A program made the translations under genes and the position numbers. 64,000 nt of DNA, from assembly GCA_938015525.1 (NCBI GenBank), contig CALLPC010000006.1, positions 1 through 64,000 on the forward strand. The letters are read 5' to 3'. The stretch is from an uncultured Dehalococcoidia bacterium. Lineage in GTDB: Bacteria; Chloroflexota; Dehalococcoidia; Tepidiformales; Tepidiformaceae. A model generated the notes under the pieces. It saw only the letters and a list, made by a program, of their open reading frames with translations, did no database searches and had not been told where the DNA came from. Below are positions 31,113 through 40,689 of this stretch, piece after piece (the first letter of the stretch is position 1; every line of letters starts with the position of its first letter).

Positions 31113-31277
31113 AACCTCCCGGTGGGAGGTTGCTGGCACGCTCCTCCTGGGGCGTACCCGGCGGTACTGCGGGGGTACCGACCGCCTTGCCAGGTGGCCA
31201 TGCGCCGGGATTGTCGAGGCCCGGTGCAAGACCAGGGCGGATGATCCGCCCGCAAGCGCGAGGTTGCCGCGTGCTCG
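31113..31277 (+). other. Candidate structured 5' leader RNA
   Basis: AACCTCCC-GGT-GGGAGGTT (31113-31131); GTACCC/GGGTAC (31154-31178); GGGCGGA-TGA-TCCGCCC (31235-31251); AAGCGcGAG...CTCGCTT covering the likely RBS and GTG. Confidence 0.4.
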
Positions 31278-32383
31278 CTTCCGGGGTCCCTCGAAAGTCT
31301 TTCCCGTGGCCTCTGCCCCCCTACCTCCTCGCCACATTCGGCAGTGTGGTTGCGGTGGCTGCCTGGGCGGTGTCTTCGTCGTCGCCTGTCTCGACTGACG
31401 GCGTCATTGCGCCGGCGATTCCGGCTGAGCACATCCGGTCCGTCGCATACGTCGAGCCGGACGCGGAGGCTCGGGTCGACCGGCTGCTCGTTCGTCCGGC
31501 GGCCCCGCGCAGCAACCCTCGGGAGCTGGCAGCATTCCCGTTCACCTTCACCGGCCTGCATGCACGCGCCTCCGCTTCACCGACGGGCGGCGAAATCGCG
31601 GTCCTAGCGGTCGATGGCCGGCGGGGAAGCGCGGCCTCGCTGACGCTGGTCGGCCTCGACGGCTCTATCCAGCCAATCGAAGGCGGCTTCGACTACCTGT
31701 CGCCTTTTGCCTGGACGGCGGACGGGCGACGCCTGGCCGTGGTCGCCGGGGGTGACCCGGGCGTTGTTCGCGTGCTGGAGGTCGACACCGCTACCCTGTC
31801 GGTCGTGGAGCGGGCGGCGTTCACGTCCGCCTTCCAGGTCGCTCCAATCGGTTATAGCCTGGACGGCGGCCGTCTGTTCATCGTGGTCATCGACCAGGCC
31901 GGGTCGAACCTCTGGGCGGTGCGCGGGAATTCGCTCGAACGGGTCGCTGAGCTTTCGCCCGGCCGAACTCGAGACTGGACCCTGAGCCCGGACGGTGCAC
32001 GGGTGGCCTTCATCGACATCCTCAGCGCCTCCTCGCGGACGTATGTCGGCAAAACGCTGGTCATCGCGACTGGCGCGGTGACCTCGCTGCCAGCAGGGCG
32101 CAATCAGGTTGGTGCGGCCTGGCAGCCGGGAAACCCGTTACCCGTTTTCGGCGGGCCGGGGGGCTCGCTCAAGCTCGAGGACCCGAGCCCGGAAGCTGCG
32201 TGGGTCATTCCCCACCGGTACGCGCCGCTGGGCGACTACCTGGTGGTGTCGACCGTTTCGGCGGCGGCGTCACCCGATGCGCGCCCGTCGTCGACTCTGT
32301 GGATTGCAACCCCGGATTCCCGGGAAATGTTGACTGATGTCCCGGCTGCGTCGTTCGCGGGCTGGGTGAGGGGGAGCGAATGA
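31271..32383 (+). CDS. Secreted/membrane-anchored beta-propeller-like protein
   Basis: N-terminal TM; repeated blades (SPTGGEIAVLAVDGRRG, AWTADGRRLAVVAGG, RDWTLSPDGARVAFIDI). GTG start after GAGG inferred. Confidence 0.65.
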   Translation: MLASGVPRKSFPWPLPPYLLATFGSVVAVAAWAVSSSSPVSTDGVIAPAIPAEHIRSVAYVEPDAEARVDRLLVRPAAPRSNPRELAAFPFTFTGLHARASASPTGGEIAVLAVDGRRGSAASLTLVGLDGSIQPIEGGFDYLSPFAWTADGRRLAVVAGGDPGVVRVLEVDTATLSVVERAAFTSAFQVAPIGYSLDGGRLFIVVIDQAGSNLWAVRGNSLERVAELSPGRTRDWTLSPDGARVAFIDILSASSRTYVGKTLVIATGAVTSLPAGRNQVGAAWQPGNPLPVFGGPGGSLKLEDPSPEAAWVIPHRYAPLGDYLVVSTVSAAASPDARPSSTLWIATPDSREMLTDVPAASFAGWVRGSE

Positions 32384-33525
32384 CCGCCGTACGGCACCGC
32401 GGGAGCAGCAAATCGCGCCAGGCTACGACATCGACCGGCCGCCTCGGGCGACTCGTCCTCTTCGTGACGGGTCTCGTCGGCGCACTCGCCTTCGGGCCCA
32501 TCGCCTGGGGCATCGTCACCGGCGCTGGAGCAGGGGGCGGGGCCGCGAGTGCGTTCGCATCGGCGCCACCCGGCACCTACGCGGTGGTAGGCCGGACGGA
32601 AGGCCCGGTCGATGTCATCGGGGTGGTGCGAGCCGACCAGCCCGGGAACGTCATCGAGGTCGCTCGGGTGCCGCACCTCGACGGGTTTACCACGACCGGG
32701 TCGGTCGACGGGCGGGGCCGGTATGTCGCACTTGTCGCGGTCGATGACGGGACGCCACTGGAACCGGTGGCGTCGCTGGTCCTTGTTGATCTCCAGCGGG
32801 GGAGCGTCGAGCGGCTGCTCGCTGGCATCGAGCCGTCGCAGGTCCCGCTCTGGAAGAACGATTCGTCTGGAGTGGTCGTCACGCGCGCACGGCTGGACGG
32901 CGGGCGCCAGGTGGTCGACGTCCTCGAGGTGGCACTGGACGGCGCGGTTCGGCTCCGCTGGACGCAAGATGCGCTCGGCGTCTACCCGGTCGGCTGGGAC
33001 GGTGGACGTGTGCTTACCGTGGCGATCGATGCACGCGGCTCGACGCTCCAGGTCGAAGGGCAGGACGTCGTGCATCTCTCCGGCGGGTTCACCCGGGACT
33101 GGGCGCTTTCTCCCGATGGGAAGGCGCTCGCCTTCGTCGAGGTGACGCCTGGCGCCGGTGCGGGCTACTCAGCGCGCGTGGTCCGGCTCGACGGGGAACC
33201 GGCAGTGACCGCGCAGGCGCTCACTGCCGGGACGGCGGCCGCGCTCGGCGCAGCGTGGACACCGGCTGGAACGGCAGCTTTCGGGCAGGTTCCGGTGGGG
33301 AGGGCCGCAGCATCGGGTGCGGGCGCCGCCAGCGCCCAGGCACTTGGCAGGGTGGGTTTCGATGTCCCGCTCGCGTACAGCCCTGATGGCAGCACCCTTG
33401 CGGTCGTCCACTGGGACGGGACGGGCCTCGGGATGCCGGGAGCTCCGACGCTCGAGCTTGTGCGCGGGGGAGACCGGGCTGCTGTCCCGGGCTACCGGGG
33501 GTTTTTCGGATGGGCCCGGCGCTGA
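32380..33525 (+). CDS. Paralogous TM-anchored beta-propeller-like protein
   Basis: ATGA overlap with upstream gene; FTRDWALSPDGKALAFVEV resembles upstream RTRDWTLSPDGARVAFIDI. Confidence 0.68.
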   Translation: MTAVRHRGSSKSRQATTSTGRLGRLVLFVTGLVGALAFGPIAWGIVTGAGAGGGAASAFASAPPGTYAVVGRTEGPVDVIGVVRADQPGNVIEVARVPHLDGFTTTGSVDGRGRYVALVAVDDGTPLEPVASLVLVDLQRGSVERLLAGIEPSQVPLWKNDSSGVVVTRARLDGGRQVVDVLEVALDGAVRLRWTQDALGVYPVGWDGGRVLTVAIDARGSTLQVEGQDVVHLSGGFTRDWALSPDGKALAFVEVTPGAGAGYSARVVRLDGEPAVTAQALTAGTAAALGAAWTPAGTAAFGQVPVGRAAASGAGAASAQALGRVGFDVPLAYSPDGSTLAVVHWDGTGLGMPGAPTLELVRGGDRAAVPGYRGFFGWARR

Positions 33526-35327
33526 GGTCGCTTGCCGTTGGGGTCCTGCTGGGGACGCTTGTACTGGCGGCCACGCTCGACCGACGAACGGCCAGCGCGG
33601 ACCACTACCCGTGCCACGTGCCGAACTACGGTTTCGGGTTTGATACCTACGAGTACGAGGATTACGTCAGCGTCTACAACGAGATGATCGAGCTGGTCTC
33701 TGCCGGGGTTGCGGTCCCGCCGCCATACCAGCTGCCGTCGGGTGAGTGGGTCGACCTCAGCTACCCGGGTCTCGAATCCGGCCCTCGAGGAGCCCGACAG
33801 CCGCGCGACCGCACCGCGACGGTGCCACCGAGCCTGTACAAGGCGATGGTCTGGATCGAATCGGGCTGGGCGCATGCCGCCGGTTCGGTGCCGTACGGGG
33901 GGGTGGGACCGGTCATTACCGCCGTCGACTGCGGGTACGGACTCGGCCAGATCACGACCGGCATGGGCCACCTCGCCTCTCCGCCGGCGCTGGACATCCG
34001 GGTGCCCTCGGCGCGCCAGGCCATCATCGGGACCCATCCGCTCTTCAATCTTGCGGAAGGCATCCGGATCTTCGCCGATAAGTGGAACTCGGCACCTGAA
34101 CTGCGGCCGGTCGCGGGGACTGGCGACCCGGCAGCGCTCGAGGACTGGTACTACGCGGTGTGGAGCTATAACGGGTTCGCGTTCGTCAACCATCCCTTGA
34201 ACCCGGCAAAGAACCCGCTTCGCGGCGAGGTATGGCATTGCAACGACCCAAACGCCCCCGGGTTCGGCTCGTTCGGCTGGGGCGACTACACGTACCAGGA
34301 GAAGGTCTACGGCTGTCTGCGCTATCCGCCGGTGCCAAAGGGGCAGAGCTACCCGCCGCCGCTTTCCCCCGGCTCGCCGAGCCATCCACCTGCCTCGGCA
34401 GAGCTCGCCATTGGTGACCGCGCCGTCGTGCGAGCCGACGGGCAGTGCCTCAACGTGCGGCCGAGCCCCGGCGGGAACCCGCCCATTACGTGCTTGCCGG
34501 AGGGGACACTGGTCACCATCGTCGGCGGGCCGCAGGAGGCCAACGGTGTCACCTGGTGGGAAGTCTCGGCCGGGCCGGTGAGGGGCTGGTCTGCGGGGCA
34601 GTACCTGGTGAAGGTGCAGCAGCCGGCCGCGGATGCGCCCGTCAACCCCGAGGGGCGCATGTGGCCGCCGCAAACCGTCAGCATGCCTTCCGTCGCCGTG
34701 CCGGCGGTGGCCGCGGCATTTGCCCCCACGGCGTACGACGCCTGCACGCGGACGGCCGCGGAGTGTGCGGCAATGGACTTCCCGACGACGATCCCCGAAC
34801 TCGGCATCTCTACCCATCGTGACACGGCGGCCCCGCCCGCCCCGTCCCGGGCGGCTGCTTACCTCGGCAACCCTCAGCTGCAGGTCATCGGCGAACGGTC
34901 CGTGACGCTGCAGGTCACGGCGACTTCTTCCACCGCCGCGGCCGTGACCGTGCGGAATGCGGGGAGCGGCATCGGGCCGTTCCGGGTGAGGACGTCAGCC
35001 GCGTGGCTGATCGCTCGGCACCCGAACGACCCGCCGGGCCGTGTCGTCGACGGGAGCGTTGCCATCGGAAAGGACCTGCCGGTCGTGGTCTCGGCGAATC
35101 CCCGGGCGACGCAGACGGGTGCAGACTCCGTGCTCGAAATTCGTATCGACCCTAAAGTGCTCCCGCCGAACGCAACCTCGGGGACCGTGCTCATCGAGCC
35201 GCTGCTGGGCAATCTCCAGCCATTCACCATCACGGTTACGGTGCAGCGAACCGGTGCGGCGAGCGGACCGCCGCAGTTCCCGTTCAAGCGGGTCGTGCCG
35301 AACGTGACGGCCGAAGGCAGTCCCTGA
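33510..35327 (+). CDS. Secreted protein with lytic-transglycosylase-like region and SH3b domain
   Basis: Signal peptide; PPSLYKAMVWIESGWAHAA...CGYGLGQITTGM; SH3b RADGQCLNVRPSPGGNPPITCLPEGTLVTIVGG. Confidence 0.75.
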   Translation: MGPALRSLAVGVLLGTLVLAATLDRRTASADHYPCHVPNYGFGFDTYEYEDYVSVYNEMIELVSAGVAVPPPYQLPSGEWVDLSYPGLESGPRGARQPRDRTATVPPSLYKAMVWIESGWAHAAGSVPYGGVGPVITAVDCGYGLGQITTGMGHLASPPALDIRVPSARQAIIGTHPLFNLAEGIRIFADKWNSAPELRPVAGTGDPAALEDWYYAVWSYNGFAFVNHPLNPAKNPLRGEVWHCNDPNAPGFGSFGWGDYTYQEKVYGCLRYPPVPKGQSYPPPLSPGSPSHPPASAELAIGDRAVVRADGQCLNVRPSPGGNPPITCLPEGTLVTIVGGPQEANGVTWWEVSAGPVRGWSAGQYLVKVQQPAADAPVNPEGRMWPPQTVSMPSVAVPAVAAAFAPTAYDACTRTAAECAAMDFPTTIPELGISTHRDTAAPPAPSRAAAYLGNPQLQVIGERSVTLQVTATSSTAAAVTVRNAGSGIGPFRVRTSAAWLIARHPNDPPGRVVDGSVAIGKDLPVVVSANPRATQTGADSVLEIRIDPKVLPPNATSGTVLIEPLLGNLQPFTITVTVQRTGAASGPPQFPFKRVVPNVTAEGSP

Positions 35328-35338
35328 CCGTCGCCGGT

Positions 35339-37402
35339 TCAGTGGGTGTGCGCTGCCTCGAGCTCCTTCTTGTGGTCGGCGATGACACGCTGGGCGATGT
35401 TCGGGGGAACCTCCCCATAGTGGTCGAAGGTAAGTTCGAACACGCCCCGCCCCTGTGTCAGGGAACGGAGGTCTGAGGCGTAGCGCTGTACCTCGGCAAG
35501 GGGCACCTCGGCTTCGACGAGACTCATGCCGCCGTCGGGGTTGATGCCGTGAATACGAGCGCGCTTCGTGTTCAGGTCGCCCACGATATCGCCCGCGAAG
35601 CTCTCCGGCACGCGTACGCGGATGAGCATGATGGGCTCGAGCAGGATAGGCCCTGCCGCCTGGACGGCCTCTTTCAGCGCCTGCGAGGCAGCGAGCTTGA
35701 ACGACATTTCGTTGGAATCGACAGGGTGATGTTTGCCATCGACGAGGGTGACCTGGCAGTCCGTCAGTTCGTAACCCGCGATGACGCCGCCGGCCGCTGT
35801 TTCCATCACCCCCTTCTCGACGGCGGGGATGAACTCCTTTGGGACGGCGCCGCCGACGACCCGTTCGGCGAACTTGATGCCCGACCCGCGCGGCAGGGGC
35901 TCGATTTCCAGGACTACACGGCCGTACTGGCCATGCCCGCCGGTCTGCTTCTTGTGGGTATATTCTGCCGACGCCTTCTTCGTGACGGTCTCCCGGTACG
36001 GGACGCGCGGCAGGGCCAGTTCGACCTCGACATTGAACTTGCGCTTCAGCCGTTCCACGGTGACCTCGAGGTGGGCATCGCCGAGGCCGGAAAGGATGAT
36101 TTCGCCGGAGCCGGGGTCGCGGTCGAGACGGAGCCCGGGGTCCTCCTCGACGAGGCGCTGGAGACTTGGGCCGAGCTTATCCACGGCGCCTTTGCCGAGC
36201 GGGCGCACTGCCATGCTGAAGACCGGTGACGGGAATTCCATGGGCGGCAGGGTGACCGCCCGCTCGCGGCTGCAGAGAGTGTCGCCGGTGGCAGTGTGGG
36301 ACAGCTTGGCGACGACACCGATGTCGCCTGCTGCGAGCTCGGGGACGGGCGTCTGTTCCTTGCCGCGCTGGACATAAAGCGTTCCAAGGCGCTCATCGGC
36401 CTGCCGGTTGGCGTTCCAGAGATGGGAATCGGACGTGACCTTGCCGGAAATGACGCGCAGGTAACTGAGCCGGCCGACGAAGGGGTCCGCGGCAGTTTTG
36501 AACACCAGCGCAACAGGCGGTGCGGCGGGGTCGGCGGAGAGCTCGACATCGCCGGCACGGAACGGGTCGCGGTCGGCCGGTGAGGGTCCGCTGAAGGCGA
36601 TGTTGTGGAGGAGCTGCCGCACCCCGATGAGCTTCGTGGCGGAGGCACAGACGACCGGGAAGATCAGGTTGTGGTCGAGCCCTCCATGAAGCACCCGGCG
36701 CAGCTCATCCTCGCTGAGCTCTTCGTCGGCGAAGTACTTGGTCATCAGCGCTTCGTCGGTCTCGACGATGCCTTCGATGAGCTGGGCACGGAGCCGCTCT
36801 GCCTCTTCACGGAGGTCCGGCGGGATGTCCACCTCTTCGGCCTGCTCGCCGAGATAGGCCTTCATGTGGAGGAGGTCGACGACGCCGTTGAAGGATTCGT
36901 AGGCGCCGATAGGCAGCTGGAGCGGCATGACGCGGTGGCCCCAGCGCTCCTGCAATGCAGCAAGGACGGCGCCGAAGTTCGCATTTTCGCGGTCCATCCG
37001 GTTGACGACGAACATCCTCGGCAGGGCGAGTCGCTCCGCAACCTGCCAGGCGCGCTCGGTGCCGACCTCAGGCCCTGAGACGGCATCGACGACCACCACT
37101 GCCATGTCGGCGGCGTGGGCACCGCAAATCACTTCAGTGACGAAGTCGGCATAACCCGGCGTGTCGATGATGTTGATTTTTCGGCCTTCCCATTCGACGG
37201 GCGCCAGGGCGAGGTTGAGGCTGAACTTTCGCCGGTGCTCGTCCTCATCGTAATCGGTCACGGTATTCTGGTCCTGGATGGAGCCCAGGCGGGTGATGGC
37301 GCCGCTCTCATAGAGGGCCGCCTCGGCGAGGCTGGTCTTCCCGACGCCGCCGTGGCCCACCAGGACCACATTACGGATGGCTTCGGTGGGGTACACCTTC
37401 AT
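35339..37402 (-). CDS. Elongation factor G-like GTPase
   Basis: VGHGGVGKTSLAEAALYESG, DTPGYADF, NRMDREN, later EF-G domains. Confidence 0.92.
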   Translation of the reverse strand: MKVYPTEAIRNVVLVGHGGVGKTSLAEAALYESGAITRLGSIQDQNTVTDYDEDEHRRKFSLNLALAPVEWEGRKINIIDTPGYADFVTEVICGAHAADMAVVVVDAVSGPEVGTERAWQVAERLALPRMFVVNRMDRENANFGAVLAALQERWGHRVMPLQLPIGAYESFNGVVDLLHMKAYLGEQAEEVDIPPDLREEAERLRAQLIEGIVETDEALMTKYFADEELSEDELRRVLHGGLDHNLIFPVVCASATKLIGVRQLLHNIAFSGPSPADRDPFRAGDVELSADPAAPPVALVFKTAADPFVGRLSYLRVISGKVTSDSHLWNANRQADERLGTLYVQRGKEQTPVPELAAGDIGVVAKLSHTATGDTLCSRERAVTLPPMEFPSPVFSMAVRPLGKGAVDKLGPSLQRLVEEDPGLRLDRDPGSGEIILSGLGDAHLEVTVERLKRKFNVEVELALPRVPYRETVTKKASAEYTHKKQTGGHGQYGRVVLEIEPLPRGSGIKFAERVVGGAVPKEFIPAVEKGVMETAAGGVIAGYELTDCQVTLVDGKHHPVDSNEMSFKLAASQALKEAVQAAGPILLEPIMLIRVRVPESFAGDIVGDLNTKRARIHGINPDGGMSLVEAEVPLAEVQRYASDLRSLTQGRGVFELTFDHYGEVPPNIAQRVIADHKKELEAAHTH

Positions 37403-37558
37403 CGACAGCAACCTCCTTCGGCCTGCGAAGTGGCCCGTAGTCTACGCAGGCGGGATCGGCGTCTCAATCGTCAGACGTCGTGGTCTGTCGCCGAATACCC
37501 TCACGATACTCATGAGTTGCCGGAGTAACGCCTCCTCGGTAGACGCGAAGGCGCGTCC

Positions 37559-37572
37559 CGTACGGATGTTCG
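37559..37572. promoter_or_regulatory. Degenerate SOS-like box upstream of dinG-like gene
   Basis: CGTAC-GGAT-GTTCG, one mismatch from CGAAC-N4-GTTCG. Confidence 0.25.
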
Positions 37573-37576
37573 CACC

Positions 37577-40312
37577 ATGACTGCTTTCGTTGCGCTCGAC
37601 ATCGAAACCACCGGCCTGGACCCCACGCGGGACCGAATCATCGAGGTGGGCGCGGTCCAGTTCAGCGAATCCGGCGAAGAGGCCGAATTCTCGAGCCTCG
37701 TCAATCCGGGCCGCCGGCTTTCGCCCTTCATCGAGCGGCTTACCGGCATCACGAACGACGATGTCGCTGCCGCTCCGCCGCTTGAACGCATTGCCGCAGA
37801 CCTCCGCCGCTTCGTCCATGGTCGTACGATCGTTGGCCACAACATCGAATTCGACCTCGAGTTTCTGCGTGCCGCTGGGGTCACCGGGCCCACGGAGGCG
37901 GTTGATACGGCAACGCTGGCGCGGCTGCTTCTCCCGGAACTGAAGACCCATGGGCTTGCGGATGTTGCCGAGGCGCTGGGACTCGAGCCCGATGGACGGC
38001 ATCGTGCCCTCTCGGACGCTCGGCTCGCGGTCCGGGTGTTCAATGGGCTGCTCCGCCTGGCGCGTGGACTCGATTCGACCCGGAGGTCGGCTCTCGCGGG
38101 GCTGTTGGCTGCCGAGTCGCCGTTGCTGGCGAAGGTGCTATCCGGGGAGGGCGAGCCGGTTCAGCCGGGCCCTTCGCTTCTCCCGGTGCCGCCGCCCTTC
38201 GCGCCGCTCCCACCTCTCGTTCCGAGAAACCCGCCGCAGCGGGTCGGCCCAGAAGACGTTGAGGAGGTTTTCCAGGCGCTCGCCAGCGAACTCCCGGGCT
38301 TCGAGTCGAGAAACGAACAGCGCATGATGGCTGAAGCCGTTCGGCGGACGTTCGAGGGCGGAGGGCAACTCATGGTGGAGGCGGGCACCGGGGTGGGCAA
38401 ATCGCTCGCGTACCTCGTTCCCGCTGCGCTGGATGCGATCCGGAATGGCCGGCGGGTGGTCGTCAGCACCAACACCATCGCCTTGCAGGAGCAGCTGCTG
38501 CAGAAGGACGTCCCGGTGCTTCGAGAGGCACTCGTCCGCGCCGGGGTCATCCGAAGCGAGGAGGAGTTCCGGGTCTCACTCCTGAAAGGCCGGGGCAACT
38601 ACCTTTGCTACGCCCGCTGGGTGGCGAGTTACCTCTCGGGCGCGCGTGACCCGGACGTGGCGCGCCTCAGCGCGAACATCCTGCTCTGGCTCGAGCAGAC
38701 CCGCTCGGGCGACCGGGCGGAGCTGCGGCTCGGACCGGAGGAGTGGTCGACGTGGGCGCGCCTCTCGGCGGCCGATGCCGATTGCCTCTCGCGCCAGCAC
38801 CGCCACGTCCGCGAGGGCAACTGCTTCCTCTGGCGGGCGCGGAAGGCGGCTGAGTCGGCGCACCTGCTCATCGTGAACCACGCGCTCCTGCTCGCCGACA
38901 TCGCCTCGGGCGGGAGTGCCGTTCCATCGTTCGACCACCTGATTGTTGACGAAGCACACAACTTGGAGGATGTTGCGACGCAGCAATTCGGTGGCGTACT
39001 CACGGCGCGGGCGCTCGGCGAGGCGCTCGACGGAATTTACCGGCCTGCAGTGCGTGAACATCGGGAAGGCGGCGCTCTGTTGCTCTTGCGCTCGTTCGAG
39101 GGGGACCTCTATTCAGGGGCGGCGCGGGCGCTGCAGGGGCTCGCTGCCGCCGCTCGTGAAGCGGCATCTCCCTTCTTCGAAGCCGTTGGAGCGCTGCCGG
39201 GACGTGATGGAGAAGGCGAGCGGCTGCTGCTGAGCTCGATTGTGCGACGCGAACCCGCCTGGGAACGGGTCGAACTCCTCTGGGAAGCCCTCGCGGACCA
39301 GCTGCAGCGGGTGGAGCGCGCGGGAGAGGAGGCTGCCCGGCTGCTGGGCGATGCGCCGGTCGAAGCCGCCCCGGAGCTGGCCGGGGAATTCCTGGCGCCA
39401 TTCCGACGGCTGGCAGAACTCCGCCGGCTGGGCCATCTGATGGTCAACCCATCAGGGGCCGAGATGGTCACGTGGGCAGAGCGCACGCGAGAGGGTGTCG
39501 GCTCGCTCCACATGGCGCCGATCGACGTCGGCCCGATCCTCAGGGACCAAGTGTTTGCATCGCGCCGGGCGGTGGTGGTGACCAGCGCCACACTGAGCGC
39601 AAACCACGACATGCGGTTTACCGCCCAGCGGCTGGGTTTGGATGGGCCCGAGATGGTAGAGCTGGGCTCGCCGTTCGATTATGAGCAGGCGGCCCTGCTG
39701 GCAGCGGTCGACGATCTTCCTGAGCCCAACGACCCCGAGTTCCCGGCTCGTGTCGGAGCAGCGATTGCGCTGCTCGCGCTTGCCTCGCGGGGGCGCGCGA
39801 TGGCGCTCTTCACTTCCAATGCACTCCTGCGGCAGGTCTCAGAGATCGTTCGCCCGCTCGTGGAGCCAGCGGGTATCATCGTCCTGGCACAGGGTGTCGA
39901 TGGAGCGCCCCGCTGGATCATCGAGCAGCTTCGCGAGAACCACGAGACGCTCGTCCTCGGCAGCGCAAGCTTCTGGGAGGGGGTGGACATCCGGGGTGAG
40001 GCGCTGTCGCTCGTGATGATCACGCGCCTGCCGTTCGATGTGCCGACGGACCCGGTCGCCCGTGCCCGTGCCGAGCAGTACGACGACCCGTTCAACCAGT
40101 ACCAGGTACCCGCGGCGGTGCTGCGCTTCCGCCAGGGGTTCGGCCGGCTCATCCGTGACCGACGGGACCGGGGAGTCGTCGCAGTGTTCGACCGGCGACT
40201 CTGGGAGAAGCGCTACGGCCGGCAGTTCATCGACTCCCTGCCGCGGTGCGCGCGGTTCAAGGGCTCGACAGCCGAGGTCGCGGCTGCGGTAGAGGAGTGG
40301 CTGGCCCGGTGA
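37577..40312 (+). CDS. DnaQ-like exonuclease fused to DinG-family helicase
   Basis: VALDIETTGLDPTRDRIIEVGAVQ; VEAGTGVGKSLAYLVPAAL; DEAH; ASFWEGVDIRGEALSLVMITRLPF. Confidence 0.95.
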   Translation: MTAFVALDIETTGLDPTRDRIIEVGAVQFSESGEEAEFSSLVNPGRRLSPFIERLTGITNDDVAAAPPLERIAADLRRFVHGRTIVGHNIEFDLEFLRAAGVTGPTEAVDTATLARLLLPELKTHGLADVAEALGLEPDGRHRALSDARLAVRVFNGLLRLARGLDSTRRSALAGLLAAESPLLAKVLSGEGEPVQPGPSLLPVPPPFAPLPPLVPRNPPQRVGPEDVEEVFQALASELPGFESRNEQRMMAEAVRRTFEGGGQLMVEAGTGVGKSLAYLVPAALDAIRNGRRVVVSTNTIALQEQLLQKDVPVLREALVRAGVIRSEEEFRVSLLKGRGNYLCYARWVASYLSGARDPDVARLSANILLWLEQTRSGDRAELRLGPEEWSTWARLSAADADCLSRQHRHVREGNCFLWRARKAAESAHLLIVNHALLLADIASGGSAVPSFDHLIVDEAHNLEDVATQQFGGVLTARALGEALDGIYRPAVREHREGGALLLLRSFEGDLYSGAARALQGLAAAAREAASPFFEAVGALPGRDGEGERLLLSSIVRREPAWERVELLWEALADQLQRVERAGEEAARLLGDAPVEAAPELAGEFLAPFRRLAELRRLGHLMVNPSGAEMVTWAERTREGVGSLHMAPIDVGPILRDQVFASRRAVVVTSATLSANHDMRFTAQRLGLDGPEMVELGSPFDYEQAALLAAVDDLPEPNDPEFPARVGAAIALLALASRGRAMALFTSNALLRQVSEIVRPLVEPAGIIVLAQGVDGAPRWIIEQLRENHETLVLGSASFWEGVDIRGEALSLVMITRLPFDVPTDPVARARAEQYDDPFNQYQVPAAVLRFRQGFGRLIRDRRDRGVVAVFDRRLWEKRYGRQFIDSLPRCARFKGSTAEVAAAVEEWLAR

Positions 40313-40689
40313 GCGTGCTCGCGGAGCCGCTGCAGGCCCGGGGCGACCGAGTCCATCTCGTCCTCGCTGGCCCGGCCCGGCTGACCGTCACGCGGGCCGG
40401 TTCGGAGGAGGCCTTGGGGAGGATCGAGCTGCGCGAAGGGCTCACTCCGGGCGAGCTGCTCGTCTGGGAGCTGTGCATCGAGCCGGCGGCCCGGGGATAC
40501 GGCGCGGGGTCACAGGCGGCCTTGCTGCTGGAGCATGCGGCCCGGGCGGCGGGGTGGTCTGGCATGCGCGCACGCGCGCATCCGTCGTTCGGGCTCTCCG
40601 TGTATTTCTGGATGAGGATGGGATTCCGGCCCCTCCATGGGGAGGGGCCGGACGGCGGTATCTGGTTTGTGCGGGACCTTGCTGCTTAA
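40309..40689 (+). CDS. GNAT-family acetyltransferase
   Basis: [42 protein letters not shown] overlaps dinG stop. Confidence 0.78.
   Translation: MSVLAEPLQARGDRVHLVLAGPARLTVTRAGSEEALGRIELREGLTPGELLVWELCIEPAARGYGAGSQAALLLEHAARAAGWSGMRARAHPSFGLSVYFWMRMGFRPLHGEGPDGGIWFVRDLAA

Noticed and set aside
31151-31180. GCGGTACTGCGGG resembles a T-box antiterminator core; nearby GATGATCCGC...AAGC resembles part of a cobalamin riboswitch
   Set aside because: Neither full consensus is present and the downstream genes are not aaRS, amino-acid or B12 genes. Left as an unclassified leader.
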